The notes: generated by a model from the sequence alone, not told the origin. A DNA stretch of 43,321 nucleotides from Alphaproteobacteria bacterium (GCA_021774695.1 JAJFIU010000045.1:1-43321), one strand, 5' to 3'; shown: positions 21,880 to 30,946, numbered from the stretch's first letter. A program made the numbers and translations.

Positions 21880-23496
21880 TTAGCGGTTGGTTTTAGGCGA
21901 AAAGTCGGGCCGACCGTAATGGTACCCTTGGCCAAAATCAACCCCAAGCGATTTCAGAAAATCAGCTTGAAACTGCGTTTCCACATGTTGACCGATGGTT
22001 TTAATGTTCAGGTCTGCGCACAATCGCACAATCGACAAGAGGAAGGTCGGTTTGTAATCTGGTTTGTCCATATCATGCATATAGGAGCCATTGATTTTGA
22101 CATAATCGACATTAAAAGACCGCAGATATTGATATCCGGAGGCACCGACACCAAAATCATCCAGACACACCCTGTAACCGGTCGCTTTCAAATCGTTTAA
22201 AAGGGCTTCGGCTTTTTCAATGTTTTTGATGGCTTTGGTCTCTGTCAGTTCAAGCACAATATAGCGGGCAACGTCTTTTGCGTCTTTTAGCAACGACACA
22301 AATTGGTCAACAAAACGGCTACTTTCCAGCGTTCTGCCTGACAGGTTTACAGCAAGGTTGAGCGGCTCGCCCAAGCGCTTCATCTTGCGAATATAGTCGA
22401 TAGCCTTTTTGCACAAGGCAATATCAAATTCCTCGATCATGCCCACATTTTCGGCAAATTCTATGATGTCTTTTGGGCTATCGCCGTCCACGCTTCCTTC
22501 GAAGCGGCTGAGAACTTCATTGTGATGAATATCGCTGGACACCAGCGAAACCACAGGCTGAAAAGCCATTTTGAAAGACCCGCTTTCAATCATCGAGCGC
22601 ATGCTGGTTACGCGGGCCTGCGCCTCGCCGGCCATTGTCTCATAAGCCGCTGTCAACTGATCAAAATCAACCGATGATGAATCTTCGCAAAATTTCGACA
22701 AGACATACGATAATGTTCTCAAAATTTGGCCTTCGGAGATATTTTCATTGTCGGCGGCTATAGTGGAAACCGAGGTTTTCAGTTGAACTTTGTCATCAAC
22801 TTTTTTGAGGCTTTCGCCTATATAGTCACCGTCCCCCTGGGTGCGGTGCAGAAAGGCGAAATGCTTGTCGCCGATCTGGCCAGCCATTTCGCCGTCAACT
22901 GAAAGGGTTTTCAACTGGGCTGCCATTCGCCCAAGCAAATTGTGCGTGAATTTGGGGCCAAATTTCTTTTGAGCCTCGTCGAGGCCGTCAATTTCAACCG
23001 CGGTTACATACAGACTGTTGTGGGTTGTATTTTCAGCCATGGTGGTGGCGGCCAGATTGAGAAAACTGTCGCGGGTCAAAAGCCCGGTTTCCTTGTCAGT
23101 TGATTGCTCGCCGGCACCGCCTCCTAGCGGCGCAGACCGCAGCGACAGAAAGGTTCGGCTGTTTGCACCTGGCATATGAAGGGCAAAAAGGCGCAGCGCT
23201 AAATTGTGGCCCACGCTGCTGGTAAAGCGAATGGGAATTGGGCCCAATCGTCCTTTATATTCCAAGTGCATTTTTAGCGCGATAAAGACATCACGGTCGT
23301 CATTGTCAATCACATCAACAATTGAGGTGCCAACCAGGCTGCTGCCGCCGCGCTCTGGTCCTACTTTTTCAACCGCGCCGCCTTCAAATAAAATGATTCC
23401 AGTCGTATCGATTTCGAAAAAGATCTCTGCCGCAGCAAAAGCGAAGGCTACAAACCTTTCACGCTCTTTTCTCAGATCATCGATAATTGCTGACAT
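21880..23496 (-). CDS. Degenerate GGDEF-EAL protein, probable c-di-GMP binding or regulatory role
   Basis: The 538-residue cytoplasmic protein has a PAS-like N-terminal region (about 10-120), a GGDEF-like domain (about 133-270) and an EAL domain (about 300-530). The GGDEF signature reads GDKHF (209-213), so cyclase activity is not expected. In the EAL domain the metal and substrate residues E327 (in EVLSR), N384, E416, D446, D447, K467 and Q523 are kept. The glutamate of the AEGVE motif, RocR E352 and its proposed catalytic base, is Q503 here (IGQHVET), at the same spacing from K467 and Q523. It could therefore bind c-di-GMP without breaking it. ATG 23496 is the natural start; no neighbour is an obvious partner. 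Confidence 0.9.
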   Translation of the reverse strand: MSAIIDDLRKERERFVAFAFAAAEIFFEIDTTGIILFEGGAVEKVGPERGGSSLVGTSIVDVIDNDDRDVFIALKMHLEYKGRLGPIPIRFTSSVGHNLALRLFALHMPGANSRTFLSLRSAPLGGGAGEQSTDKETGLLTRDSFLNLAATTMAENTTHNSLYVTAVEIDGLDEAQKKFGPKFTHNLLGRMAAQLKTLSVDGEMAGQIGDKHFAFLHRTQGDGDYIGESLKKVDDKVQLKTSVSTIAADNENISEGQILRTLSYVLSKFCEDSSSVDFDQLTAAYETMAGEAQARVTSMRSMIESGSFKMAFQPVVSLVSSDIHHNEVLSRFEGSVDGDSPKDIIEFAENVGMIEEFDIALCKKAIDYIRKMKRLGEPLNLAVNLSGRTLESSRFVDQFVSLLKDAKDVARYIVLELTETKAIKNIEKAEALLNDLKATGYRVCLDDFGVGASGYQYLRSFNVDYVKINGSYMHDMDKPDYKPTFLLSIVRLCADLNIKTIGQHVETQFQADFLKSLGVDFGQGYHYGRPDFSPKTNR

Positions 23497-23775
23497 AAAA
23501 CCCCCAAAAAACGAGTCGGAATATTAATATCAGTTAAGTCTTAAAAAACTATGTGCAAGCGAACTTAACCCTACACGCTGATATTGTTTGCAGGCAGCGC
23601 GGATGCCAATTTTTAATCCGGGCAATAGCGTCGAATTTTCACTAATGCTTTTCAAGTTACGGGCGCACTGGTAGGCTTCATCGGCCGGAAAGCGCTATTA
23701 CGGCGATAATGCCGGCGTCGGCATATAGGGCTTGGATGAACAAGGCCGGATGAACAAGGGATGGGGAGTGACACA

Positions 23776-25854
23776 ATGAAATCGACAACAAAAATATCTG
23801 CTTTGGTTGTAGGGACTAGTGCTGCGCTTATAGCCAGTGCGGCAATACAGGGCGCGGTATATGCTGCAGATCCAGTGCCAAACGGACTGCAATATACCGA
23901 TGTTTTTAATCTGGAATATGCAACGGGTCCGCAAATGGCGCCAGACGGTTTGTCCGTCGTGTATGAGCGGCGTGCGATGGATGTGATGACTGACCGAATG
24001 CGGTCAAACATCTGGTCCGTGGGCCTGGACGGAACCAATCACCGACCGGTCTTGTCTGGCAAAGCGCAATTTCGCATGCCCCGATTCTCTCCTGACGGTA
24101 CTCGCCTAGCGTATTTGTCGACAGTTGAGGGCAAAACCCAAATATACGTTCGTTGGCTTGATAGCGGTGCCACTGCGCGGGTAACCGACCTTAAATTGTC
24201 GCCCTCCAACATCAGTTGGTCACCGGACGGCAAGCACATCGCCTTTACCATGTTTGCGCCTTCCGCTTCGCCTTCGCTGTTTAAAATGCCAGCCAAACCT
24301 AAAGGGGCGAAATGGGCAGGCAACGCCAAGGTGATTGATCGTATGACCTACCGGGTTGACGGCGCGGGCTATGTACCGGTCGGTTTTACCCAAGTTTTTG
24401 TTGTGCCGTCTGATGGCGGATCACCGCGCCAAGTAACAAGCGGTAGCTATAACCATAACGGCACCATCGCCTGGACTGTAGATTCGTCCAGTATTCTTGT
24501 CTCCGCTAACCGGTCACCGGACTGGGAAATGAACCCGAGGGACAGTGAAATTTATGCCTTTGCCTTGGCGGATGGCGCCATGACCCAACTAACCCAGCGG
24601 GCTGGACCAGACAACAATCCTGTGGTGTCACCGGACGGTAGCAAAATTGCTTTTACCGGCAATGATGAGAACAACATGTCACATCAAAACGGCAGCTTGT
24701 ACGTGATGAACGTAGATGGCTCCGGCGTGCAACATCTAACCGCCGGTCTGGACCGCGGTGTAAATAATGTTCAATGGAATGCTGACGGCACTGGCCTTTA
24801 TTATTCCTACAATAATTTGGGTAAAAAACTGGTGGCCTTCACAAATATGGCCGGTAATGGCCGGGTTATAACAGACGCGCTGGGAGGAACCTCATTGGGG
24901 CGGCCCTACGCAAGCGGCACTTACCGTGTGGCCCCGGATGGTCGGGTTATTTATACTCAGGCTCGCGCTGACCGACCCGCTGACTTGGCTGTGATTGACC
25001 GCATTGGCTCAGTGACCCAGCTAACGACCTTGAACGAGGATGTTCTTGGCCCTCGGGAAATGGGGCAAGTGGAGCGTGTTGCTGTTAACTCAAGCTTTGA
25101 CGGACGTGAAGTTGAAGGCTGGATTGTCAGACCTGCAAACTTTGACGCTTCCAAGCAATATCCGTTGATTTTAGAGATCCACGGCGGCCCGCACGGTGCG
25201 TACGGCCCTGGTTACAGTACCGAGATTCAATTGATGGCGGCGCAGGGCTACGTGGTTCTTTACACCAACCCACGCGGTAGCACATCATACGGCGCTGATT
25301 TCGCCAACCTTATCCACCATAACTATCCATCAGAAGATTATGATGACATGATTGACTTGGTGGATGCGACCATTGCGCAGGGCTCAATTGACGCCGACCA
25401 ATTGTATGTTACCGGCGGTTCAGGCGGCGGTGTTTTGACCGCATGGATTGTTGGCAAAACCGATCGCTTCCGGGCGGCGGTTGTGGCCAAACCGGTGATA
25501 AATTGGTCCAGCTTTGTATTGACCGCAGATTTTAGTGCGACTTTTACCAAATATTGGTTCCCGGATATGCCGTGGAACGCGGCTGACCATTATTGGAAGC
25601 GGTCACCGTTGTCGCTGGTCGGCAATGTGAAAACCCCGACCATGCTACTGAGCGGTGAAAATGATTACCGCACACCCATTTCCGAAGCTGAGCAATATTA
25701 TAAGGCGCTCAAACTTGCTGGTGTGCCAACCGCCATGGTGCGCGTGCCTGGTGCGAGCCACGGCATTGCACGCAAGCCCAGTAACTTGGTGCAAAAAGTG
25801 GGCAATATTATTGGCTGGTTCAAGAAATACGAAGACTACGTGCCCGCTGATTAA
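23776..25854 (+). CDS. Secreted S9-family peptidase (prolyl oligopeptidase / acylaminoacyl-peptidase type)
   Basis: A signal peptide (MKSTTKISALVVGTSAALIA, then ending about AVYAAD) is followed by a beta-propeller with WD-like SPDG repeats (FSPDGTRLAY, WSPDGKHIAF, VSPDGSKIAF) and an alpha/beta hydrolase domain. The catalytic serine is S549 in GGSGGG, the aspartate D630 in ENDYRTP and the histidine H662 in GASHGI. It should cleave short peptides in the periplasm or outside. ATG 23776 follows GGGGAG and gives 692 residues, usual for the family. A strong terminator separates it from the convergent amidohydrolase. Confidence 0.95.
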   Translation: MKSTTKISALVVGTSAALIASAAIQGAVYAADPVPNGLQYTDVFNLEYATGPQMAPDGLSVVYERRAMDVMTDRMRSNIWSVGLDGTNHRPVLSGKAQFRMPRFSPDGTRLAYLSTVEGKTQIYVRWLDSGATARVTDLKLSPSNISWSPDGKHIAFTMFAPSASPSLFKMPAKPKGAKWAGNAKVIDRMTYRVDGAGYVPVGFTQVFVVPSDGGSPRQVTSGSYNHNGTIAWTVDSSSILVSANRSPDWEMNPRDSEIYAFALADGAMTQLTQRAGPDNNPVVSPDGSKIAFTGNDENNMSHQNGSLYVMNVDGSGVQHLTAGLDRGVNNVQWNADGTGLYYSYNNLGKKLVAFTNMAGNGRVITDALGGTSLGRPYASGTYRVAPDGRVIYTQARADRPADLAVIDRIGSVTQLTTLNEDVLGPREMGQVERVAVNSSFDGREVEGWIVRPANFDASKQYPLILEIHGGPHGAYGPGYSTEIQLMAAQGYVVLYTNPRGSTSYGADFANLIHHNYPSEDYDDMIDLVDATIAQGSIDADQLYVTGGSGGGVLTAWIVGKTDRFRAAVVAKPVINWSSFVLTADFSATFTKYWFPDMPWNAADHYWKRSPLSLVGNVKTPTMLLSGENDYRTPISEAEQYYKALKLAGVPTAMVRVPGASHGIARKPSNLVQKVGNIIGWFKKYEDYVPAD

Positions 25855-25877
25855 TGTTCGGCGATAAAAGAGTATAT

Positions 25878-25907
25878 AAAAGGGGTCCGTTCTGGATCCC
25901 TTTTTTT
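25878..25907. terminator. Intrinsic terminator between convergent genes
   Basis: GGGGTCC (25882-25888), a five-base loop and GGATCCC (25894-25900) with one G-U pair are followed by seven Ts. It lies 24 bases after the S9 peptidase stop; the A-run before the stem is short (AAAA), so it should act mainly on the plus strand. Confidence 0.9.
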
Positions 25908-25915
25908 GTTTCAGG

Positions 25916-27631
25916 CTATTGCGCCTGAAAAATAATCTCGCCGTCGACGATAGTTAAGGTGGCTTTACCTTTGGGGATATCCGCTTCAATGGCGGTCATC
26001 AGGTCAACGTCAAAAGCCGTGAAGTCGGCCTTTTTTCCTACCGCGATTGAGCCGATTTGGTCTTCTGCGAATGAGGCGAACGCGGGCCACAGCGTAAACA
26101 TTTTGAGCGCTTCGGAACGAGTGAGAGCCTCTTGCGGGCGCCAGTGTTCGCCTTGGAATCCGTTAAGGTCTCGCCGTGCAGTTGCGGCGTAAAATTCGAT
26201 CAGTGGATCACCGCGTTCAACCGGTGCGTCCGAACCGCCAGCGATAATTACGCCGGTCTCCAGAAAACTGGACCATGCATAGGCACCGTCTAGCCGGTCG
26301 TCGCCCAAACGATCGGCGGCAAAATGCATGTCGCCGATGGCATGGCTTGGCTGCATCGACGGGATCACGCCCAACAGCGCATAGCGCGGAATATCGTCGA
26401 GGTGGACAATTTGGGTATGCTCATCACGCCAACGCGGTGTCGATACCGCCCGCTCAGATGGCGGCACTGCCGCAAAGGCAGCCTCAAACCAGTTCAATAG
26501 CTCGCGGTTGGCGCGGTCACCGATGGCGTGCATATTCACCTGGATGCCTTGCCTGAGTGACACATCCAACATTGGCATAACGTCTTCAGCTTTTGATAGA
26601 ATCAATCCAGTGGAATTGGCGTCAGCGTAAGGTGCAAGCAACGCGGCACCGCGCGAACCAAGTGCGCCGTCCATATACAACTTCATCGCCCTCGTGACGA
26701 TGCGGTCATTGCCGCTTTGACGGTGACCGCTTTGCACCAGTTTTTCAAGCTCGCCAGGATTGATAGAATTATAGACCCGAATGCCCAGGCTGCCATCATC
26801 TGACAGGGCTTCCATCAGTTCCACTTCATCCCAGCTAACCGACATATTATGCAGCCCAGTCCAACCATATTGACTGTATACGCGCCCACCAACAGCTAGA
26901 TATTCAGCAACATCTTCGCGTGTAGGTATGGGGGCCAATTGGCCAACGAGGCTCATGGCGGCATCGATAAAAATTCCCGTGGGCTCTCCCAGCGCGTTTT
27001 TCTGGATTTCGCCGCCAAAGGGAGCAGTTGTGGCGTCGGTTATGCCAGCAGCCTTGATCGCAGCGCTGTTGGCGACAGCGGCGTGGCCGTCGGCTCGGTA
27101 CAGAATAACCGGGCGCTCGCTTTCAACATCGTCCAGATCCCAGCGCGACGGGAACCGGCCTTCAGGCCAGTGGGTTTCTATCCAACCCCGGCCAATTACC
27201 ACGGCCTGGTCATTTTCGGCCACATAAGCGCCGAGGGCAGCCTGCACTGCCTTCAATGAAACAATGCCTTCAAGGTTAAGCGTCAGCTCGCGCGCTCCTA
27301 TACCTGACAAGTGCGCATGAGCATCGACAAAGCCCGGGTAAAGGGTTGCGCCATTAAGGCTGATAACATTGGTGGTCTCAGTCACATAGGTTGCCGCTTG
27401 TGCGCGGGCCCCAACAAAGGTGATCCGCCCGCCCGTGACCACTACAGCTTCGGCTGTGGGGTTGCTGTCCTCTGCGGTATAGATTGTGCCGCCCCAAATC
27501 ACCATATCCGCGGCCGTGGAAGGCTGTCTGTCCAAGCCGGCATCGGCAGCAGGGTTTTGTGCAGTTGCAGCGCCCCAGGGCGTATAAATTATGACAGCCA
27601 AAACTGCAAAACAGCGGGCGAATAATTTCAT
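25916..27631 (-). CDS. Secreted YtcJ-like metal-dependent amidohydrolase
   Basis: The protein begins with a signal peptide (MKLFARCFAVLAVIIYTPWG, then ATAQ). The amidohydrolase signs are PGFVDAHAHLSG (HxH metal pair), MDGALGSRGA, MHAIGDRANRE, RDEHTQIVHL and GGSDAPVE (metal aspartate), and the end has the VGKKADFTAFD beta-sandwich strand. This is the pattern of the YtcJ/NfdA-like subgroup, often linked to amide or formamide substrates; the real substrate is unknown. ATG 27631 with AAAGGAG eight bases upstream gives 571 residues. An in-frame start at 27736 would hide the signal peptide. Single gene between convergent and divergent neighbours. Confidence 0.93.
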   Translation of the reverse strand: MKLFARCFAVLAVIIYTPWGAATAQNPAADAGLDRQPSTAADMVIWGGTIYTAEDSNPTAEAVVVTGGRITFVGARAQAATYVTETTNVISLNGATLYPGFVDAHAHLSGIGARELTLNLEGIVSLKAVQAALGAYVAENDQAVVIGRGWIETHWPEGRFPSRWDLDDVESERPVILYRADGHAAVANSAAIKAAGITDATTAPFGGEIQKNALGEPTGIFIDAAMSLVGQLAPIPTREDVAEYLAVGGRVYSQYGWTGLHNMSVSWDEVELMEALSDDGSLGIRVYNSINPGELEKLVQSGHRQSGNDRIVTRAMKLYMDGALGSRGAALLAPYADANSTGLILSKAEDVMPMLDVSLRQGIQVNMHAIGDRANRELLNWFEAAFAAVPPSERAVSTPRWRDEHTQIVHLDDIPRYALLGVIPSMQPSHAIGDMHFAADRLGDDRLDGAYAWSSFLETGVIIAGGSDAPVERGDPLIEFYAATARRDLNGFQGEHWRPQEALTRSEALKMFTLWPAFASFAEDQIGSIAVGKKADFTAFDVDLMTAIEADIPKGKATLTIVDGEIIFQAQ

Positions 27632-27764
27632 GGTGAATTCTCCTTTGTCGGTCATGCTATGCGGGGCCGCAGGCTTGTCAAGGGCTGAAACTTGCACACA
27701 CGTGTAATAGCGGGCACAATAAGTGCTGTGAAACAACGCAGATCAATATTGGACATACGGTGAG

Positions 27765-29117
27765 ATGAAAAGCGCACTGGTAGCACTGCTGATATTTGTT
27801 TGGATGCCGGTAATGCTGTTCAAACCGCATATAGGCGTGCTGGTTTGGAACTGGGTGTCACATATGGCGCCGCACGGCTACACCTATGGTTTTGCTAGGT
27901 CTTTCCCGTTTTTGCTTTTTGTTGGCCTTCTAACGGTTGTCGGGATGGTTGTTGCCAGGGAACCAAAAAACTTCCCAGGCCATCCAATTTTGATTGCTAT
28001 ATTGCTGTATGCACTATGGACCATTGTCACCTATGTTCTCGGATTTGACATGGCGGTCGGCGAGAAAAAGATAACCCAGTTTGTGAAAATGATTGTGTTC
28101 GCCATGGTGTCGGTGGTGGTGATGCAATCGCCGAACAGGCTGAAAGCCTTTGTTTATGTGATGGTTGCGTCTCTGTTGTTCATTTCCGTAAAGGGGGGGC
28201 TGTTCACTTTAATCACTGGCGGCGGACACAAGGTGCAGGGCGGCGGCGGCATGATGGGGGACAATAACCAGCTTGCTATGGCTATGGCGATGTTGTTTCC
28301 GTTGTCTATTTTTCTGGCAAAACACCCGCCGAAAAAAATTATGAAATGGCCGTTGGCTTTTGCCGCATTTTTGGTGCCGGTTACCGCGATTGGCACGCAG
28401 TCGCGTGGTGGCTTTGTGGCGATTGCCGGCGTTCTGTTTATGCTTTTGCTGAAAACAAAGCGCAAGTTTCTATTGCTCGCTATTGCAGTGCCACTGGTGT
28501 TCGGCGCGGCTGCATTCATGCCGGACAGCTGGAAAAACCGTATGCAGTCCACCGAGAATGCGACCGACGATGGCAGTTTCCAAGGACGGATGTCCATGTG
28601 GAGGTTTGCTTCGAATGTTGCTAATGACCATCCGATTGAAGGCGGTGGGTTTGACGTTTTTTATATACCCGAGCTTGGTCCGGAATATATGCCGTCCGGG
28701 TTCAAAATGCGGGCTCCACATTCGATCTATTTCGAAGTGCTGGGCGAACACGGCTATGTTGGTTTGTTCTTGTTTCTGACCATGCTCTTCACTGGCTACT
28801 ATTCCGCCGGGACCAACGCCAAGATGTTCAGGCAGTACCGTGAGACCGAATGGATCGGCGATCTTTCAGGTGGCATACAATTGAGCATAGTTGGGTATGC
28901 CCTAGGCGGGCTAACGGTGAATATCGCAGCATTTGACCTGTTCTACCATTTGCTTATTGTCGTGGTTTTGTGCCGCGTTGTCGGCGATAAAATGGTGGAA
29001 AAAGGCGTCAATAAAATTTTTACCAAAGCGGAAGTTCGGGTAAAATCCAAGGGCAAATGGAAACCGCCGGCTCCGAGCAAGCGACCACCGATTCCTGCTG
29101 AACGCCTTGTGAATTAA
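27765..29117 (+). CDS. O-antigen-ligase-like protein, exosortase A system-associated O-glycosylation ligase
   Basis: This polytopic membrane protein (450 residues, about 10-12 helices) resembles the Wzy/WaaL-type family and in particular the putative O-glycosylation ligase tied to exosortase A loci. Visible family marks are MMGDNNQLAMAMAMLFP, GTQSRGG, the short periplasmic DDGSFQGRMSMWRFASNVAN and APHSIYFEVLGEHGYVGL. Such enzymes pass a lipid-linked glycan to an acceptor. The C-terminal tail is rich in K and P. It stands alone: no exosortase, PEP-CTERM protein or glycosyltransferase is nearby. The start has only a weak ribosome site. Confidence 0.85.
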   Translation: MKSALVALLIFVWMPVMLFKPHIGVLVWNWVSHMAPHGYTYGFARSFPFLLFVGLLTVVGMVVAREPKNFPGHPILIAILLYALWTIVTYVLGFDMAVGEKKITQFVKMIVFAMVSVVVMQSPNRLKAFVYVMVASLLFISVKGGLFTLITGGGHKVQGGGGMMGDNNQLAMAMAMLFPLSIFLAKHPPKKIMKWPLAFAAFLVPVTAIGTQSRGGFVAIAGVLFMLLLKTKRKFLLLAIAVPLVFGAAAFMPDSWKNRMQSTENATDDGSFQGRMSMWRFASNVANDHPIEGGGFDVFYIPELGPEYMPSGFKMRAPHSIYFEVLGEHGYVGLFLFLTMLFTGYYSAGTNAKMFRQYRETEWIGDLSGGIQLSIVGYALGGLTVNIAAFDLFYHLLIVVVLCRVVGDKMVEKGVNKIFTKAEVRVKSKGKWKPPAPSKRPPIPAERLVN

Positions 29118-29133
29118 GGGCCTTTGCGGCAGT

Positions 29134-29472
29134 TCATTTGTCGTTGTGATCATCATTCATGAGTGCCGCCAGTGACCCTCCGCTGTTGCGCCGCGACCAT
29201 TTGAGGAGAGCAAACAGCGCGCCGGCAATGCCGGCCATCATAATAATGCCTCCAAAAATCATGACAAATCCCAGCACCCAAGTGCCAAAGCTAAATTCGC
29301 TTTCACAGCCATTCTCACAAATGGTTACTGTGGGATCACCAACAAAATTCAGGAACAGCACTAGCAACACTACGCTGACAACAATCAGGCGCACGATTAG
29401 TTTTGTGGTCAAAAAGCCGTCGCGCCGTTTGCGCTGTTGTTGTCTTTTTTTGATAAATATATGTTCTGGCAT
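29134..29472 (-). CDS. Hypothetical two-helix membrane protein
   Basis: The 112-residue product from ATG 29472 (MPEHIFIKKRQQQRKRRDGF) has a basic N-terminus, a helix at about 25-44 (LIVRLIVVSVVLLVLFLNFV), a short outer loop with two cysteines (TICENGCESEF) that may form a disulfide, and a second helix at about 63-90. The C-terminus is cytoplasmic-like. No family is recognised. The next gene on this strand is pspF, upstream, with about 36 bases between, so they might be co-transcribed. Confidence 0.6.
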   Translation of the reverse strand: MPEHIFIKKRQQQRKRRDGFLTTKLIVRLIVVSVVLLVLFLNFVGDPTVTICENGCESEFSFGTWVLGFVMIFGGIIMMAGIAGALFALLKWSRRNSGGSLAALMNDDHNDK

Positions 29473-29508
29473 GGTGCCACTATGATCGGCGCGCGCTTGT
29501 CGCACAAG

Positions 29509-30558
29509 TCACGAACAATCAATATTGTGTTTTTTGATGGCGTGACGAAATTGGTCGTAACTGATTTCAAGCCACTTTGATGCTGCCCGCTGGTTGTAGC
29601 GATTGCTGGTTAGCGCCGCTTCAATGAGTTTTTTTTCAAATGCCGCGGTCTCTTTTTTCAAGCTAACCGGGTGATCGAAGCTTGACGGCAAAGTGTCAGG
29701 GGCATCCGTGTTGGGCGTTGAGCCGTGTTCGTTGGTTGCGTTACGGGTGATAGCTGTGTTCGCGCCAGCGATGCCTGGCCGGTACGGGCTATCGAATGGG
29801 TCAAAAACCAACCCGCAAACAGGCTCTTCTCCGTCCCAGCAGCTATAGACCGCCCGTTCAGCCACGCTTTTCAATTCTCTGATGTTACCGGGCCAACTAT
29901 AGTCTAACATTGCTTCCGTTGCAGGCTTGGAAAACCCCGGGAACGTGAGCCATTCCAGCTCGTGCGCCATCGCAGATCCAAAGTGGTTGGCAAGTGTGAG
30001 TATATCTTCCCGGCGTTCGCGTAGCGGCGGTACGGTAATAACATCAAAGGCAAGCCGGTCAAGAAGGTCGTGCCGAAAGTCTCCGGCATCAGCGGCGGCG
30101 GGCAGGTCGATATTGGTGGCGCCTATCACCCGCACATCTATATGTACGGTTTCTGATCCGCCCACTCGCTCCAGCTCGCCGTACTCTACCACCCGCAATA
30201 GTTTTTCCTGTGCCTGCATCGCCATCGTGCCAATTTCGTCAAGGAATAGGCTGCCATCATGCGCTGCTTCGAACCGGCCTGCGCGGCGATTGCGGGCACC
30301 GGTGAAAGCACCGGGCTCATAGCCAAACAGCTCGCTTTCCAGCAGCGTGGGGGCAAGTGCCGCGCAGTTCATTTTTTGAAATACCTGATCCCAGCGTTTT
30401 GAGAGAAAATGCAGCCGCGCCGCAATTAACTCTTTGCCAGTGCCGCGCTCACCGACCACCAAAAGCGGACGATCGAGCGGCGCAGCACGACTTATCTTGT
30501 CCATGAGGTCAAGGAACGCAGGCGAAGAGCCAATGATTTGATCAGATTGAAAGTTCAT
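29509..30558 (-). CDS. pspF: Phage-shock sigma-54 activator PspF
   Basis: PspF is an AAA+ ATPase that remodels sigma-54 RNA polymerase at psp promoters and is held inactive by PspA. Walker A is GERGTGKE, the sigma-54 contact loop GAFTGA, Walker B GSLFLDEI, the sensor II region YSWPGNIREL. There is no N-terminal receiver domain, as expected for PspF. The C-terminal Fis-type HTH (NRYNQRAASKWLEISYDQFR) is preceded by a long Asn/Thr/Pro-rich linker (about 255-295). It is divergent from pspA. Its start codon touches an inverted repeat that may be its own binding site. Confidence 0.95.
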   Translation of the reverse strand: MNFQSDQIIGSSPAFLDLMDKISRAAPLDRPLLVVGERGTGKELIAARLHFLSKRWDQVFQKMNCAALAPTLLESELFGYEPGAFTGARNRRAGRFEAAHDGSLFLDEIGTMAMQAQEKLLRVVEYGELERVGGSETVHIDVRVIGATNIDLPAAADAGDFRHDLLDRLAFDVITVPPLRERREDILTLANHFGSAMAHELEWLTFPGFSKPATEAMLDYSWPGNIRELKSVAERAVYSCWDGEEPVCGLVFDPFDSPYRPGIAGANTAITRNATNEHGSTPNTDAPDTLPSSFDHPVSLKKETAAFEKKLIEAALTSNRYNQRAASKWLEISYDQFRHAIKKHNIDCS

Positions 30559-30578
30559 TTTACTAATATATAGTAAAA
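30558..30578. promoter_or_regulatory. Inverted repeat overlapping the pspF start, possible PspF upstream site
   Basis: TTTTACTA-ATATA-TAGTAAAA is a perfect 8-bp inverted repeat that touches the first base of pspF and lies about 100 bases upstream of the sigma-54 promoter, where enhancer sites of PspF sit in E. coli. A related TTAGTGA half site occurs at 30590-30596. Binding here could both activate pspA and repress pspF; this is inference. Confidence 0.6.
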
Positions 30579-30650
30579 ATCACCAAATGTTAGTGAAAAA
30601 TTTAATGAGTTTAATGATACTCTTTCATCTAATCAGGATAAATGCAGTTA

Positions 30651-30663
30651 AATCAATATGTTA
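30651..30663 (+). promoter_or_regulatory. IHF-like site
   Basis: AATCAATATGTTA fits the IHF consensus WATCAANNNNTTR exactly. It lies between the possible enhancer and the sigma-54 promoter, where DNA bending by IHF helps PspF contact the polymerase in known psp promoters. Confidence 0.65.
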
Positions 30664-30679
30664 TATTTTTTTAAGAAAC

Positions 30680-30694
30680 TGGCACACGTCCTGC
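30680..30694 (+). promoter_or_regulatory. Sigma-54 promoter of pspABC
   Basis: TGGCAC-ACGTC-CTGC matches TGGCAC-N5-TTGC with one mismatch; the -24 GG and -12 GC pairs are both present at the required spacing. It points toward pspA and predicts a start near 30706. Confidence 0.88.
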
Positions 30695-30705
30695 AAATAT
30701 TCTGA

Positions 30706-30946
30706 CAACAACCCGAATTGAAAGAGGTTGCACGATAATATGACAGCGATGCACACAAGCAAAGACACGACAGAGGAAAGCCCGAGTATGACAGCGAGGG
30801 GTCAATAATAAAAAAGAAGAGCGAGCCGCAATAGAAGCCACAAGGCTCACGGCGAATCGCCCACGGAGACGTCCAAAACAAAAGCCATAAAGGCACAGGA
30901 CACCTAATACGACACACGTGAGGATTATTTGAAAGGAACTAAAACT
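30706..30946 (+). other. Long T-poor leader of the psp operon
   Basis: If transcription starts near 30706, pspA has a leader of about 240 bases. In 30741-30900 I count only 12 Ts in 160 bases, while A is very frequent. A 22-codon frame (ATG 30740, stop 30806-30808, MTAMHTSKDTTEESPSMTAR plus GQ) lies inside, with AAAGAGG about 12 bases before it. The leader may be unstructured or carry a regulatory element. The antisense frame here is a side effect of T depletion and is not called. Confidence 0.55.

Noticed and set aside
23730..23760. Direct repeat GGATGAACAAGG upstream of the S9 peptidase
   Set aside because: Two 12-bp copies 15 bases apart close to the ribosome site; no support for a regulatory role.
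30648..30917. Minus-strand frame of 89 codons opposite the psp leader
   Set aside because: T depletion on the plus strand removes stop codons on the minus strand; the Cys/Leu-rich product has no ribosome site or family match.
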